A stretch of 64,000 nucleotides of DNA from Hymenobacter arizonensis (GCF_900115775.1 NZ_FOXS01000003.1:558001-622000), one strand, 5' to 3'; counted from the first letter of the stretch, positions 52,563 to 63,079 are shown. Notes: generated by a model from the letters alone, not told the origin. Made by a program: numbers and translations.

Positions 52563-55500
52563 ATGCTTTCTTGGATAATTGCGGCCAGCATCCGCAACAA
52601 GCTTTTTGTGGTGTTGCTGGTCATTGGCATCATGGTGTGGGGCGGCTACTCGGTGGCGCACCTGCCGCTCGATGCCATCCCCGACATCACTAACAATCAG
52701 GTGCAGGTCATCACGCAGTCGCCCGCGCTGGCAGCGCAGGAGGTCGAGCAGCTGCTCACCGTGCCGCTCGAGCTGCAACTGCGCACGGTGCCTGGCGTGC
52801 TGGAAATCCGCTCCACATCGCGGGTGGGGCTGTCGGTTATCACCGTCGTGTTTGATGACGACATGGACACCTACCGCACGCGGCAGCTGGTGGCCGAAAA
52901 ACTGAAAACCGCCGAGGGCAGCCTCAGCGCCGACATGGGTCGCCCCGAAATGGCGCCCATCACCACGGGCCTGGGCGAAATATTTCAGTATTCGCTGCGC
53001 GTGGCGCCGGGCTACGAGAAGAAGTTTTCCCTGGCCCAGCTGCGCGAAGTGCAGGATTGGATTGTGAAGCGGCAGCTGGCCGGCGTGCCCGGCGTGGTCG
53101 ACGTGAGCAGCTTCGGCGGCATGGTGCGCCAGTACGAAGTGAGCGTAATGCCCGACCGGCTCAACTCGGCCGGCGTATCACTGAACGAGCTATTCCGGGC
53201 CCTGCAGGCGAACAACGCCAACACCGGCGGCTCTTACCTGGAGCGCGGCCCCAACGCCTATTTCATCCGGGGCGAGGGCCGCGTCAGCAACCTGCAGGAC
53301 ATTGGCAATATTGTGGTGAAGCAGGCCGGCAACACGCCGCTGTTGGTGCGCGACGTGGCCGACGTGCGCTTCGGCCACGCCGTGCGCTACGGCGCCATGA
53401 CCCGCAACGGGCAGGGCGAAACTGCCGGCGGCATCGTGCTCATGCTCAAAGGCGCCAGCTCGCAGCAGACGATTCAAGGCGTGAAGGCGCAGGTGAAGAA
53501 GATTGAAAAAATGCTGCCGCCGGGCCTCACCATCGAGCCTTTTCTGGACCGCACCAAGCTCATCGACCGAGCCATTCACACCGTGAGTAAAAACCTGCTG
53601 GAGGGAGGCATCATCGTGGTGATGGTGTTGCTGCTGCTCCTCGGCAACCTGCGCGCCGGGCTGGTGGTGGCCAGCATGATTCCGCTGTGCATGCTCTTCG
53701 CGCTGGGCCTGATGCGCACCTTCGACGTGTCGGCCAACCTTATGAGTCTGGGCGCTTTGGACTTCGGCCTCATCGTGGACGGGGCGGTGATTATCGTGGA
53801 GGCCATGATATTCCAGCTCGTGCACCACCGCGCCCAGTCCGAGCACGAAACCATGGACCAGGTGGCCGAAACCGCCGCGACGCGCATGATGCGCTCGGCC
53901 CTGTTCGGGCAGCTCATCATCCTCATTGTGTACTTCCCCATTTTGGCGCTCACGGGCATCGAGGGGAAGATGTTCCGCCCCATGGCCCTCACGGTGAGCT
54001 TCGCCATCATCGGCGCCATGCTGCTGTCGCTCACCTACGTGCCGGCTGTGTCGGCGTGGGCCTTGCGCCGCGACATCAAAGAAGAAGGCACCTTTGCCGA
54101 CCGGTTTATGAAGTTTCTGTACCGCGGCTACCGGCCCATCATCGAGGGCGCGCTACGCCTGCGGCTGGCGGTGGTGGGCGTGGCGCTGGGCCTGCTGGGG
54201 CTGGCCGTGGTGATTTTCCTGGGCATGGGAGGCGAGTTTGTGCCCCAGCTCGACGAAGGTGACTTCGCCGTGAATGTGACCCTCAAGCCCGGCAGCTCCC
54301 TGAGCCAGAGCATCGCCACCACCACGAAAGTGCAAAAGGTGTTGCTCGAGAAGTTTCCCGAAATAGAGCAGGTGGTAGGTAAAATTGGCACCTCCGAAAT
54401 TCCCACCGACCCCATGTCGTTGGAAGACTCCGACCAGATTGTGGTGCTCAAGGACCAGAGCGAGTGGACCTCGGCCACCTCCCGCGAAGAGCTGGCCGAC
54501 AAGATGCAGCAGGCCCTAGCCGGTATTCCGGGCATCACCCTGGAGTTTCAGCAGCCCATTCAGATGCGTTTTAATGAGCTTATTAGCGGCGCGAAGTCGG
54601 ACATTAGCATCAAGATTTACGGCGATGACCTGGGAGTTCTCTACGAAAAAGCCAACCAGGCCGCCGCACTGATTCGTCCGTTGGCGGGAGTGGGCGACCT
54701 GAAAGTGGAGCAGGTGGTGGGCCTACCGCAGCTACGCGTCACCTACGACCGCCAGAAGCTGGCCCGCTACGGCCTGAATGTGGCCGACCTGAACACGCTG
54801 CTGCGCGCTTCTTTTGCTGGCGATGTGGCCGGCCAAGTGTACGAAGGTGAGCGCCGCTTCGACCTCGTGGTGCGCCTCGATTCCTCGCAGCGCCGCGGCC
54901 TCACCGACCTCAACAACTTGTACGTAGACTTGCCCAGTGGCCAGAAAGTCCCGCTAGGGGAGGTGGCGACGGTGGCTTTCCGCAACGCGCCCGCGCAAGT
55001 TTCGCGCGACAACGCCGCCCGCCGCATCAACATCGGCGTGAACGTGCGCAACCGCGACGTGGAAAGCCTAGTGGACGATATTCAACAGCAGCTCGCCCAA
55101 AAACTGACTCTGCCCACCGGCTATTCCATTGCCTACGGCGGCCAGTTCGAGAACCTGCAGCAGGCCAAGGGGCGGCTGCGAATTGCCGTGCCGGTGGCGC
55201 TGCTGCTCATTTTCCTGCTGCTCTACCTGTCGTTCCGCTCGGTGAAGCAGGCGGGCTTGATTTTTACGGGTATCCCGCTGGCGGCCATTGGCGGCATTGC
55301 GGCCTTGTGGCTGCGGGGAATGCCGTTTTCCATCTCGGCGGGGGTGGGGTTCATCGCGCTGTTTGGGGTGGCCGTGCTGAACGGCATTGTGCTGGTGGCC
55401 AGTATCAACGATTTTGCCCGGGCGGGTATCACCTCGGTGCGCAAGCGGGTGGTGCTGGCCACCGCCGAACGCTTCCGCCCGGTGCTGCTCACGGCGGCGG

Positions 55501-56975
55501 TGGCCTCGCTGGGCTTCCTGCCTATGGCCCTGTCGAACTCGGCCGGAGCGGAAGTGCAAAAGCCCCTGGCCACGGTGGTTATTGGCGGGCTGATTTCGGC
55601 CACTTTGCTTACGCTGGTGGTGCTGCCAGTGCTCTACACGCTGTTTACCCGCGACGGCGAGCCCAGCCCCACCGATGATGATGAGTTGCCCGAACCCCCA
55701 GCCGCGGCCCGGCAGCCTATGGCAGTTGGCACCGGGCGGCTTACCAGCCTGCTGTTGGTGTTTGGCCTGATGCTAATGGCTGGAAGCCGGTCTGCCCGAG
55801 CGCAAACCACTCCTCCCAGCGTCAGCGATGGCCAGCCTCTGACCCTGGCGCAGGCCCTGCAAACGGGCTTGCAGCAAAGCCTGCAGCTCCAAAGCTCGTC
55901 GCTGGAAGTGCAGCGCCAGCGCGCCCTCACGCGCACTGGCTACGATGTGCCGCGCACCCTGGTGGATGTGCAGTACGGGAAAATCCAGGGGCCTTTTAAC
56001 GACCGCAGCATCAACATCATCCAGCAAACCTCGCTGCCAAATGTGTACGCGGCCCAGCGCAAGCTGCTGGAAGGCCAGACCCTCACCGCCGAGCAGCGCG
56101 CCCGCCTGCAGCGCCGCTTGCTGACCCAGGACATCCGCGGGGCCTACTACCGACTGCTCACCGACCACCGCCGCCTCAGCCTGCTGCGGCGTCAGGACAG
56201 CCTGTACCGCCGGGCGGCCCGGGCGGCCAGTGTGCGCTACCGCACCGGCGAAACCAACCGCCTGGAGCAAGTATCGGCCGCCGCCCGCTCCCAGGAGCTG
56301 CAAAACCGACTGGCCACCCTCCGGATGCAGCTGCAGGTGCAGCGCCAGCAACTGGGCGTGCTGCTCAACACCGGCGGGGCAGTCAGCATCGACACCACGG
56401 CGCAGCTGCTGGCCCCGTTGGCGGCCGCCGATACAGCCGGCCTCACCGCCGCCACCAACCCAACGCTGGGCTTATTAGAACAGGAAGTAACCGTGAGCCA
56501 GCAGCAAACCAAAGTAGAGCGACTGCGCCGCCTGCCCGATATTCGGGCGGGCTACTTCAACCAGTCCATCAACCAAGAGGGCGGCTTCCAGGTGGGGCAG
56601 CTGGGCGTGTCGTTGCCACTGCTGGGTGGGGTGCAGAAGAACCGCGTGGCCGCTGCTCAAATCGGCGAGCAGGTGGCCGCTGCCCAGCTCACGTATGCCA
56701 CGGCCCAGCTGCAGGGACAGCTGCGGGGCCTGCGGCTGCAGTTAGCCCGCGCTCAGGCCTCGCTCACTTATTACGAACAAACCGCGCTGCCCCAGGCCCG
56801 CCTGATTCTGAGCACTGCCGAAAAAGTCTTCCGCGCCGGCGAAATTGATTACGTGACCTACGTGGTGAATACCGAGCCCGCCTGGCAAATCCAATCCGCC
56901 TACCTCGACCAAGTCGGGCAATACAATGAGTTCGTCATCGCGCTGCAGGCCTTGGCCGGCACCGATAGCCAATAG
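52563..56975 (+). CDS. Heavy-metal RND efflux pump fused to a TolC-type outer-membrane factor
   Basis: A single 1470-codon frame without interruption. Residues 1-1040 are a CusA/CzcA-type RND pump: AHLPLDAIPDITNNQVQV near the start, and in helix 4 DFGLIVDGAVIIVEA with the proton-relay Asp400/Asp406 (E. coli CusA Asp405). From 1053 a linker leads to a signal-like hydrophobic stretch (LTSLLLVFGLMLMAGSRSARAQT, about 1060-1082) and then a TolC-family outer-membrane-factor domain (about 1090-1470) with LTLAQALQTGLQQS and coiled-coil heptads RLNELRQ-like. The fusion makes inner-membrane pump and outer-membrane channel one polypeptide; the internal signal may be cleaved by signal peptidase. Metal specificity (Cu, Zn, Co) not determined. 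Confidence 0.9.
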   Translation: MLSWIIAASIRNKLFVVLLVIGIMVWGGYSVAHLPLDAIPDITNNQVQVITQSPALAAQEVEQLLTVPLELQLRTVPGVLEIRSTSRVGLSVITVVFDDDMDTYRTRQLVAEKLKTAEGSLSADMGRPEMAPITTGLGEIFQYSLRVAPGYEKKFSLAQLREVQDWIVKRQLAGVPGVVDVSSFGGMVRQYEVSVMPDRLNSAGVSLNELFRALQANNANTGGSYLERGPNAYFIRGEGRVSNLQDIGNIVVKQAGNTPLLVRDVADVRFGHAVRYGAMTRNGQGETAGGIVLMLKGASSQQTIQGVKAQVKKIEKMLPPGLTIEPFLDRTKLIDRAIHTVSKNLLEGGIIVVMVLLLLLGNLRAGLVVASMIPLCMLFALGLMRTFDVSANLMSLGALDFGLIVDGAVIIVEAMIFQLVHHRAQSEHETMDQVAETAATRMMRSALFGQLIILIVYFPILALTGIEGKMFRPMALTVSFAIIGAMLLSLTYVPAVSAWALRRDIKEEGTFADRFMKFLYRGYRPIIEGALRLRLAVVGVALGLLGLAVVIFLGMGGEFVPQLDEGDFAVNVTLKPGSSLSQSIATTTKVQKVLLEKFPEIEQVVGKIGTSEIPTDPMSLEDSDQIVVLKDQSEWTSATSREELADKMQQALAGIPGITLEFQQPIQMRFNELISGAKSDISIKIYGDDLGVLYEKANQAAALIRPLAGVGDLKVEQVVGLPQLRVTYDRQKLARYGLNVADLNTLLRASFAGDVAGQVYEGERRFDLVVRLDSSQRRGLTDLNNLYVDLPSGQKVPLGEVATVAFRNAPAQVSRDNAARRINIGVNVRNRDVESLVDDIQQQLAQKLTLPTGYSIAYGGQFENLQQAKGRLRIAVPVALLLIFLLLYLSFRSVKQAGLIFTGIPLAAIGGIAALWLRGMPFSISAGVGFIALFGVAVLNGIVLVASINDFARAGITSVRKRVVLATAERFRPVLLTAAVASLGFLPMALSNSAGAEVQKPLATVVIGGLISATLLTLVVLPVLYTLFTRDGEPSPTDDDELPEPPAAARQPMAVGTGRLTSLLLVFGLMLMAGSRSARAQTTPPSVSDGQPLTLAQALQTGLQQSLQLQSSSLEVQRQRALTRTGYDVPRTLVDVQYGKIQGPFNDRSINIIQQTSLPNVYAAQRKLLEGQTLTAEQRARLQRRLLTQDIRGAYYRLLTDHRRLSLLRRQDSLYRRAARAASVRYRTGETNRLEQVSAAARSQELQNRLATLRMQLQVQRQQLGVLLNTGGAVSIDTTAQLLAPLAAADTAGLTAATNPTLGLLEQEVTVSQQQTKVERLRRLPDIRAGYFNQSINQEGGFQVGQLGVSLPLLGGVQKNRVAAAQIGEQVAAAQLTYATAQLQGQLRGLRLQLARAQASLTYYEQTALPQARLILSTAEKVFRAGEIDYVTYVVNTEPAWQIQSAYLDQVGQYNEFVIALQALAGTDSQ

Positions 56976-57008
56976 CCCGTTCGGGTACCCCATTTTTGCT
57001 ACTATCCA

Positions 57009-58253
57009 ATGTCATATTTTCAGTTTTCTTCACTTTCTCAGCTTGCTAAGCCCAACTCGAGTTCTGCCTACGGCCTCCAGCGGTCAGGGCTTGGACTCGC
57101 GATAGCACTGCTGCTAGCCGGAGGCGCGCTGCCGGCCTGCCAGAGCAAGGGCGAGCCGGCCGCTGTGCGGGAAACCCCAACGGCCCAGCCTGCGGCCAAG
57201 GCAGGCGAGCTCACCCTGAGCCCGGCTCAGTTTGCCGCGGCGGGCATCGAGACGGGTAGCTTCATCTACAAAAACATGACTTCCGACGTGCAGGCCAACG
57301 GCATGGTGGACGTGCCCCCGCAGAACCACGTGTCCATCAGCGCGGTGATGGGCGGCTACGTGCAGCAGGTGAAGGTGCTGCCCGGCCAGCAGGTGCGCAA
57401 AGGCGCTGTGATAGCCGTGCTCCGCCACCCCGACTACCTCAAGCTGCAGCAGGAGTACCTGCAGGCTCGCGCCCGCCTGCAGTTTCTGCGGCAGGAGCTG
57501 CAGCGCCAGCAAACCCTCGACGCCGAGGACGTGGGCGCTAAGCGCAAGCTGCAACAGGCTCAGTCGGAGTTCCAGAACGAGCAGGCCACGGAAAGCTCCC
57601 TGGCCGGCCAGCTGCGCCTGCTGGGCCTCGCGCCCGAGCGGCTCCGCGCCACATCGCTCACCCCCAGCGTATCGCTCACCGCGACCATTGGCGGCTACGT
57701 GAAGGCCGTCAATATCAACCCCGGCCAGTTCGTGAATCCGCAGGACGTGCTGGTGGAGGTAGTAGACCGCTCCGACCTGCACCTCGAGCTGAAGGTGTTT
57801 GAGAAAGACATTGCCCGGGTGCAGAAGGGCCAGCGCGTGCTTTTCAAAGTGCCCAACAGCGGCCTGAACCAGGAACTCGAAGCCGAGGTATTCCTAGTCG
57901 GGCAGACCTTCGACGACGAGGCCCGGACCGTGCGGGTGCACGCCCATTTGCACAATACAAAAGTTATGCTGCTGCCCGGCCAGTACGTGGCGGCTCACAT
58001 CCAAACAGCCGGCGCCCGGCACCGCACCCTGCCCGAAGAAGCCGTGATTCAGGCCGGCGAGCTGAGCTATATTTTCGCCCGCCAGGGCTCCGCCAGCAGC
58101 CACCGCTTCCGCCGCTACCAGGTGAAGACGGGCCCCGCGCAAAACGGCGACGTGGCCATCACTCCCCTGGAGGCCCTGCCCGATACCACGCAGCTGGTTC
58201 GCCGCGGCGCCTATTTTCTGGAAGCTGAACTAACGAAAGGGCGGGATGAATAG
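57009..58253 (+). CDS. Metal-efflux periplasmic adaptor (CusB/CzcB-like) lipoprotein
   Basis: Membrane-fusion subunit of 414 aa completing the pump. The hydrophobic stretch LGLAIALLLAGGALPAC ends in a lipobox with Cys44, so the mature protein is lipidated; the 27 residues before it are an unusual N-terminal extension. The hairpin and barrel-sandwich domains are at about 75-240 (GGYVQQVKVLPGQQVRKGAVIAVL; coiled coil LQQEYLQARARLQFLRQELQ), the beta-barrel follows (VEVVDRSDLHLELKVFEKDI), and the C-terminal domain ends DTTQLVRRGAYFLEAELTKG. It lies 33 bases after the pump gene, the usual order for Bacteroidota. Confidence 0.92.
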   Translation: MSYFQFSSLSQLAKPNSSSAYGLQRSGLGLAIALLLAGGALPACQSKGEPAAVRETPTAQPAAKAGELTLSPAQFAAAGIETGSFIYKNMTSDVQANGMVDVPPQNHVSISAVMGGYVQQVKVLPGQQVRKGAVIAVLRHPDYLKLQQEYLQARARLQFLRQELQRQQTLDAEDVGAKRKLQQAQSEFQNEQATESSLAGQLRLLGLAPERLRATSLTPSVSLTATIGGYVKAVNINPGQFVNPQDVLVEVVDRSDLHLELKVFEKDIARVQKGQRVLFKVPNSGLNQELEAEVFLVGQTFDDEARTVRVHAHLHNTKVMLLPGQYVAAHIQTAGARHRTLPEEAVIQAGELSYIFARQGSASSHRFRRYQVKTGPAQNGDVAITPLEALPDTTQLVRRGAYFLEAELTKGRDE

Positions 58254-58296
58254 GAGGCAGCCTGCTCAACTGTCATAGTGAACTATAGTACCTTCT

Positions 58297-61131
58297 CTAG
58301 CGCACCACCACTGCACGGGTAAGCACGCGGCTAGCACCCACCGCCCGCACTTGGTACACGCCCGGCGGCAGCCCTGCCAGGTTTGCTTCCGCTTGCCGGC
58401 CACGCGTTGACAGGCTGATTACTGGTCGACCCGTTAGGTCGAGGACCTGCACAGTTGCGGGGCCAAAGCCCTCGGGCAATTCCAGTTGCAGAGGCCCGTT
58501 GGTGGGGTTGGGGTAAGCGCTGAAGGCCGGAGCAGACACGGCCAACTTCGTGGGCAGGGGCATAGCAAAGGCTCGCGACGCGGCGTCGGCGGCGGCCTGT
58601 AGCCGCAGCAACGACGGCGCCGACATCATGGCAAACGTCACCGTGGCCGAGTCGCCGGGTGCCAGCTTGGCTAGGCGGGCACCTACTACCTGCGAGACAT
58701 CGGCGCCGGCGGGCAGGCCCGCCGTGCGTTGGCTAGAGCCGCTGCTTAAGGTGAGGAATTTCTCGGCTGGCGAGAAGCCATCGGCTAGGCGCACCGGTGC
58801 GCCAGCGGGCGCGTTGTTATCAAAAGAGTACACCGTGGGAGAGCCTCCGCGCAACAGCTGCACGCCAGCATAGGAAGCGGGCAGGCTGGGTGCTGGCAGC
58901 CCCAGGGAGTAGGTATAGCCCAGAGAGCGAGTGCTGTCCCAGGCGGCGGCGTTGCGTGCCGAGCCGTCGGACGTAGGCATGTCCCAGTCCATAAACAAGC
59001 CGGCGTAAAGAGGCTTGAGAGTATCGGCCGTAATATTCTTCAGAGTGTATTCCAGCACCACAAAATCGCGGCGGTTAGGGCTGGCCCACGCAAAAGCGCG
59101 CTGGCGCACGGCCACGCCCACGCTCCGGGCGAGGCTGCCGGCCACGGGGATGCTATCCTGAAACAGGGCGCGGGCCTCCTGGTCGGCGCGGGGGCCGGGC
59201 TGCACCCGTACTACTTGCGCAGTGCTGAAAAACGACTGCCGGCTTTGCCCGGCCCGGGTCCGGAGGCGGTCCGATACGCGGGTGGGGCTGGTGGCTAGCA
59301 GCAGGCCACCTTCGCTCAGGATGTTGCCGCTGCCGCGGTAGGTAACGCCTGCGCCTACGGTGCCCATCAGGTTGTCATAGGCCAGGTTGCCGCGGCTGGT
59401 CAGCGTCACGGACATGTCGTTGCCATCGAGCACCACGTAATCGGGGTTGAGCATGACATCGACGAACTGGTCGAATTGAAAGCCGCCCGCACCGGTTAAG
59501 CGGTAGCGCAGCGTGGCCTTGGTATTGAGCGGAATGCCGCTGCTGGCTACCACCAGCCGAAAAGGAGTGGTGGTGTTGATGGTGCGAGCCAAGCTGGCAA
59601 GGTTGCCCGCCGCAAAGCTGCCCTGCCGCACCACTATGTAGGGCGTAAGTGAGGTCACCGTAATGGTGAGGTCGGAGATGGGCTGCAGCAGGTTTTGCAC
59701 ACTCACCACCAGTCGGACAGAATCGCCGGGCAGGTACACGGAGCGGGCCGGCGCGAAGGTGCTCGCGAGTACACGGGCCTCCTGCAGATTGGTTTTGGTC
59801 AGGGCTTTGAACACATTGAGTCGGCCCGTGCCCAAGCGCTTAGCCCACGCGCTGTTTACCGGTAGCTCGTCGATATTATCGGTCGACTGACGCAGTTGGG
59901 CTGCTACCTGGGCTGCCGTAAACTGCGGAAACTGCCACCGCACCAGAGCCGCTGCTGCTGCTACCAACGGCGCTGCAAATGAAGTGCCGCCCACTGCATC
60001 GTAATCGGCATCGGCCGGCCCGCCTCTCCACGTGGCGTGGTAGCCCGATACGGTGAGGATGCTGACGCCTGGCGCCACTAGGTCTACGCGGTGGCTGAAG
60101 GTGGCGCTGGGGCTTTTTTGGTCGGTGCTGCTCACGCCCGATACCGACAACACATGGTCGTAGGAAGCAGGATAAAACCGCAGGTCAGCATTGGTGTTGC
60201 CGGCTGCGGCGACCAGCACGGCGTCGCGGTTCACGGCGGCGTAGGTCATGGCATCCTGCTCGTAGCGCGAGTAGCCGCCCACAGCGCCCCAACTCATGTT
60301 GATAACCCGGCAGTTGTGGTCGGCCGCGTATATCACCGCTTCTACTCCGGCAAAACTGCCATTGGGGGTATTGGGGTAAATGTTCAGGGGAAGAAACCGG
60401 CATTTATTACCCAAACCGGCAATGCCTACCCCATTATCGGTATGCGCCGAGGACACGCCGGCCACCTGCGAGCCGTGTGTGATGTTGATGTCATAGCCGG
60501 GGTCGTTGTCGTCGTTGGCCAAGTCCCAGCCGTTGAAATTGTCCACGTAGCCGTCGCCGTCGTCGTCGATGCCATTGACGGGGTCGGCGTAGTTGTATTT
60601 AATCTGCCGACGCAGGTCTTCGTGGGTAAGCCGCACCCCACCATCGGTGATGCCGATGACGATGGAGCTGTCGCCCCTTGTAATGTTCCAGGCCCGGTAG
60701 GCCTGAATCTGCTTTAGGTAAAACTGACTGGTGGCCAAGCTGGTGAGCGTGGAATCAGCCATAGGGTCGTTGGGTTGGTACTGCGGCTGGCGGATGTAGA
60801 GAGGCTCCACGTATTCGACCAAGCCAGTGCCCAGCAGCACGGCCCGGGCACGGTCGAGGCTGAGAGTAGCAGGCACTTGCAGCTGATAGATGCCGCGCAG
60901 CTCTACGCTTCCCGGCTTCTCGGGACTAGGGGCAATGGCGCGTGGAAATTTCTGCTGCGCGTTGCTGGCGTTCAGCGTGCGAAGAGCAGTTTCCAACGCC
61001 GCTACCGGCTGGCCTGGTTTCAGCTTTAGCACCAGCCGGCCGGGCACCGTTGGTGGGTTAGCTGCTGCCTGTGTTGGCCAGCCTAATCCAATGAAAACCA
61101 GGAAAAATAACAAGCGTAGAGTTTTATCCAT
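58297..61131 (-). CDS. Subtilisin-like (S8) serine protease with T9SS sorting domain
   Basis: A secreted 944-residue protease with signal peptide MDKTLRLLFFLVFIGLGWPTQA. An inhibitor-I9-like propeptide precedes the catalytic domain, whose triad is Asp163 (GITDGG), His219 (NITHGSQVAG) and Ser384 (GGTSFAAP), with the oxyanion Asn312 (AAAGN). Asp-rich DDDGDGYVDN (about 189-198) may bind calcium. The C-terminal about 75 residues (AYPNPTNGPLQLELP to RVLTRAVVVR) are a T9SS type A sorting domain, so the protein is exported across the outer membrane and probably lipid-anchored or released. Function is likely extracellular protein degradation. Confidence 0.93.
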   Translation of the reverse strand: MDKTLRLLFFLVFIGLGWPTQAAANPPTVPGRLVLKLKPGQPVAALETALRTLNASNAQQKFPRAIAPSPEKPGSVELRGIYQLQVPATLSLDRARAVLLGTGLVEYVEPLYIRQPQYQPNDPMADSTLTSLATSQFYLKQIQAYRAWNITRGDSSIVIGITDGGVRLTHEDLRRQIKYNYADPVNGIDDDGDGYVDNFNGWDLANDDNDPGYDINITHGSQVAGVSSAHTDNGVGIAGLGNKCRFLPLNIYPNTPNGSFAGVEAVIYAADHNCRVINMSWGAVGGYSRYEQDAMTYAAVNRDAVLVAAAGNTNADLRFYPASYDHVLSVSGVSSTDQKSPSATFSHRVDLVAPGVSILTVSGYHATWRGGPADADYDAVGGTSFAAPLVAAAAALVRWQFPQFTAAQVAAQLRQSTDNIDELPVNSAWAKRLGTGRLNVFKALTKTNLQEARVLASTFAPARSVYLPGDSVRLVVSVQNLLQPISDLTITVTSLTPYIVVRQGSFAAGNLASLARTINTTTPFRLVVASSGIPLNTKATLRYRLTGAGGFQFDQFVDVMLNPDYVVLDGNDMSVTLTSRGNLAYDNLMGTVGAGVTYRGSGNILSEGGLLLATSPTRVSDRLRTRAGQSRQSFFSTAQVVRVQPGPRADQEARALFQDSIPVAGSLARSVGVAVRQRAFAWASPNRRDFVVLEYTLKNITADTLKPLYAGLFMDWDMPTSDGSARNAAAWDSTRSLGYTYSLGLPAPSLPASYAGVQLLRGGSPTVYSFDNNAPAGAPVRLADGFSPAEKFLTLSSGSSQRTAGLPAGADVSQVVGARLAKLAPGDSATVTFAMMSAPSLLRLQAAADAASRAFAMPLPTKLAVSAPAFSAYPNPTNGPLQLELPEGFGPATVQVLDLTGRPVISLSTRGRQAEANLAGLPPGVYQVRAVGASRVLTRAVVVR

Positions 61132-61411
61132 CGAATAAAAATAGAAGAGCTAGGCTGTAGCAAATAGTGGGAGTAAAGATACCGTAATACGGAGTTATTA
61201 AGGTGTTGGTGCGCCGGGTGAATTCGAAAAGTCGGGGGATGATAAAAAGGGCTGGCTGAAAGGATTATTGGTTGCCAACAATCGAGGCTAAGCACCGGTC
61301 TTGCGTTCTTTTACCTACGATGTCCGCGGCAGGGTCGGGCGCCTTGCTGTAACTTGCGGCGCGGCGCTTCCGCCGTTCATTCGTCACTTTCCATACTACG
61401 TCCCACCCCCG

Positions 61412-63073
61412 ATGATTGCTAAGCACCAAGCCACTCTCGATGCCGCTGTGCAGGCCCTGCACGGGCGCACGTTCTTTGCCGCATTTCCCGAAAACCCATC
61501 CCCCGAAATCTACGGGGCTGACGCCGATGCTCAGGGCCGCGAGAAATTCGCCGCCATGCGCGGCCAGCACTTTGCCGAACTGTTGCAGGACGAGCCTCAA
61601 GGCTGGGCCGGCCAGGAAGAATCGCCCTACGAGCAGCAGTCGCTCGACATCAAATACCCATTCTACGAGCCCGCAACCCTTATCAAAAATGCCCAAGGCG
61701 GTTTTGATGAGTGGCGCAAGCTCAAGCCAGCCCTGCGTGCGGCCCTGCTCACCGAGGCCCTGGAGGGCATGAAGAGCCGCTTTTTTGAAATTGCCTACGC
61801 TACCATGCACACCACGGGGCAGGCCTACATGATGTCGTTTCAGGCCAGCGGCCCCCACGCCGCCGACCGCGCCCTCGAAGCCATTGCGGCCGGCTACGAA
61901 GAGCAAACCCGCTTTCCCGAAGACACCCGCTGGGAGAAGCCCATGGGCAAGTACAGCATCTCGCTGAACAAGACCTGGCGCGCCGTGCCCAAGGGCCTGG
62001 CCCTGGTTATTGGCTGCTCCACGTTCCCGACCTGGAACACGGTGCCCGGCATGTTTGCCTCGCTCGTAACCGGCAACCCCACCATCATCAAGCCGCACCC
62101 CAAGGCGGTGCTGCCCATCGCCATTGTGGTGGCCGAGGTGCAGAAGGTGCTGAAGGAGCACGGCCTGAACCCCTGCATCTGCCAGCTGGCCGTGGATGCT
62201 GATGACCGCCTTATCACCAAGGACCTGGCCGAAGACCCCGCCATCAAGCTGATTGACTACACCGGCGGCTCGCAGTTTGGCGAGTACGTGGAAAGCCTCA
62301 AGGGCAAAACCGTCTTCACCGAGAAAACCGGTGTCAACAGCATCATCATCGACAGCTGCGACGACCTCGACAAGGTGGCCCAAAACCTGGCCTTCTCCGT
62401 CAGCCTCTACTCGGGCCAGATGTGCACGGCCCCGCAAAACTTCTTCATCCCCGAAGCCGGCGTGAAAGTGGGCGACGCCCTGGTTCCTTACGAGGAAGTA
62501 GTGCAGAAAATTTCGGCCGCTGTCATCGGCCTGGCTACCAACCCCAAGGCGGGCCCGCACGTGTTTGGCGCCATCCAGAACCCTGCTACGCACGACCGGG
62601 TGAAGCAGCTGGCCTTCGACGGCGGCCGCAGCATTCTGGCCCACGGCACCGTAGACAACCCCACGTTCAAGAACGCCCGCACCTGCTCGCCTAGCATTTT
62701 TGAGGTCGACGCCAGCCGCGTCGAGCAGTACAGCCAGGAGCTGTTCGGGCCCATCATGCTGGTTATCAAAACCAAGAACACCCAGGAAAGCGTGCACCTG
62801 GCTGCCCAGCTAGCGCGCGAGCACGGCGCCATTTCGTGCGGTGCCTACACCACCGACCCTGCCATGAAAGAGCAAATCATGGATGAGATGAGTCTGGCCG
62901 GCACGCCCGTCAGCTTCAACCTCACGGGCGGCATCTACGTGAACCAGAACGCCGGCTTCTCCGACTTCCACGTGACTGGCGGCAACCCCGCCGGCAACGC
63001 CAGCTTCACTAACCCCGAGTTTGTTATCAAGCGCTTCACCTGGGTTGGCTTCCGCGAGCCAGCATTGGGCTAG
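61412..63073 (+). CDS. paaN: Phenylacetic-acid degradation aldehyde dehydrogenase PaaN
   Basis: Aldehyde dehydrogenase of 553 aa (ATG at 61412) in the PaaN family. The catalytic Cys338 lies in YSGQMCTAPQN, Glu304 in TVFTEKTGVNS, and the conserved block IIKPHPKAVLP (about 225-235) binds NAD(P). It begins like PaaN (MIAKHQATLDAAVQALHGR) and lacks a hydratase domain, so it corresponds to the single-domain PaaN rather than E. coli PaaZ. It would act late in phenylacetyl-CoA ring cleavage. No other paa genes are within the window; the upstream frame to 61301 is non-coding. Confidence 0.88.
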   Translation: MIAKHQATLDAAVQALHGRTFFAAFPENPSPEIYGADADAQGREKFAAMRGQHFAELLQDEPQGWAGQEESPYEQQSLDIKYPFYEPATLIKNAQGGFDEWRKLKPALRAALLTEALEGMKSRFFEIAYATMHTTGQAYMMSFQASGPHAADRALEAIAAGYEEQTRFPEDTRWEKPMGKYSISLNKTWRAVPKGLALVIGCSTFPTWNTVPGMFASLVTGNPTIIKPHPKAVLPIAIVVAEVQKVLKEHGLNPCICQLAVDADDRLITKDLAEDPAIKLIDYTGGSQFGEYVESLKGKTVFTEKTGVNSIIIDSCDDLDKVAQNLAFSVSLYSGQMCTAPQNFFIPEAGVKVGDALVPYEEVVQKISAAVIGLATNPKAGPHVFGAIQNPATHDRVKQLAFDGGRSILAHGTVDNPTFKNARTCSPSIFEVDASRVEQYSQELFGPIMLVIKTKNTQESVHLAAQLAREHGAISCGAYTTDPAMKEQIMDEMSLAGTPVSFNLTGGIYVNQNAGFSDFHVTGGNPAGNASFTNPEFVIKRFTWVGFREPALG

Positions 63074-63079
63074 TTAGTT

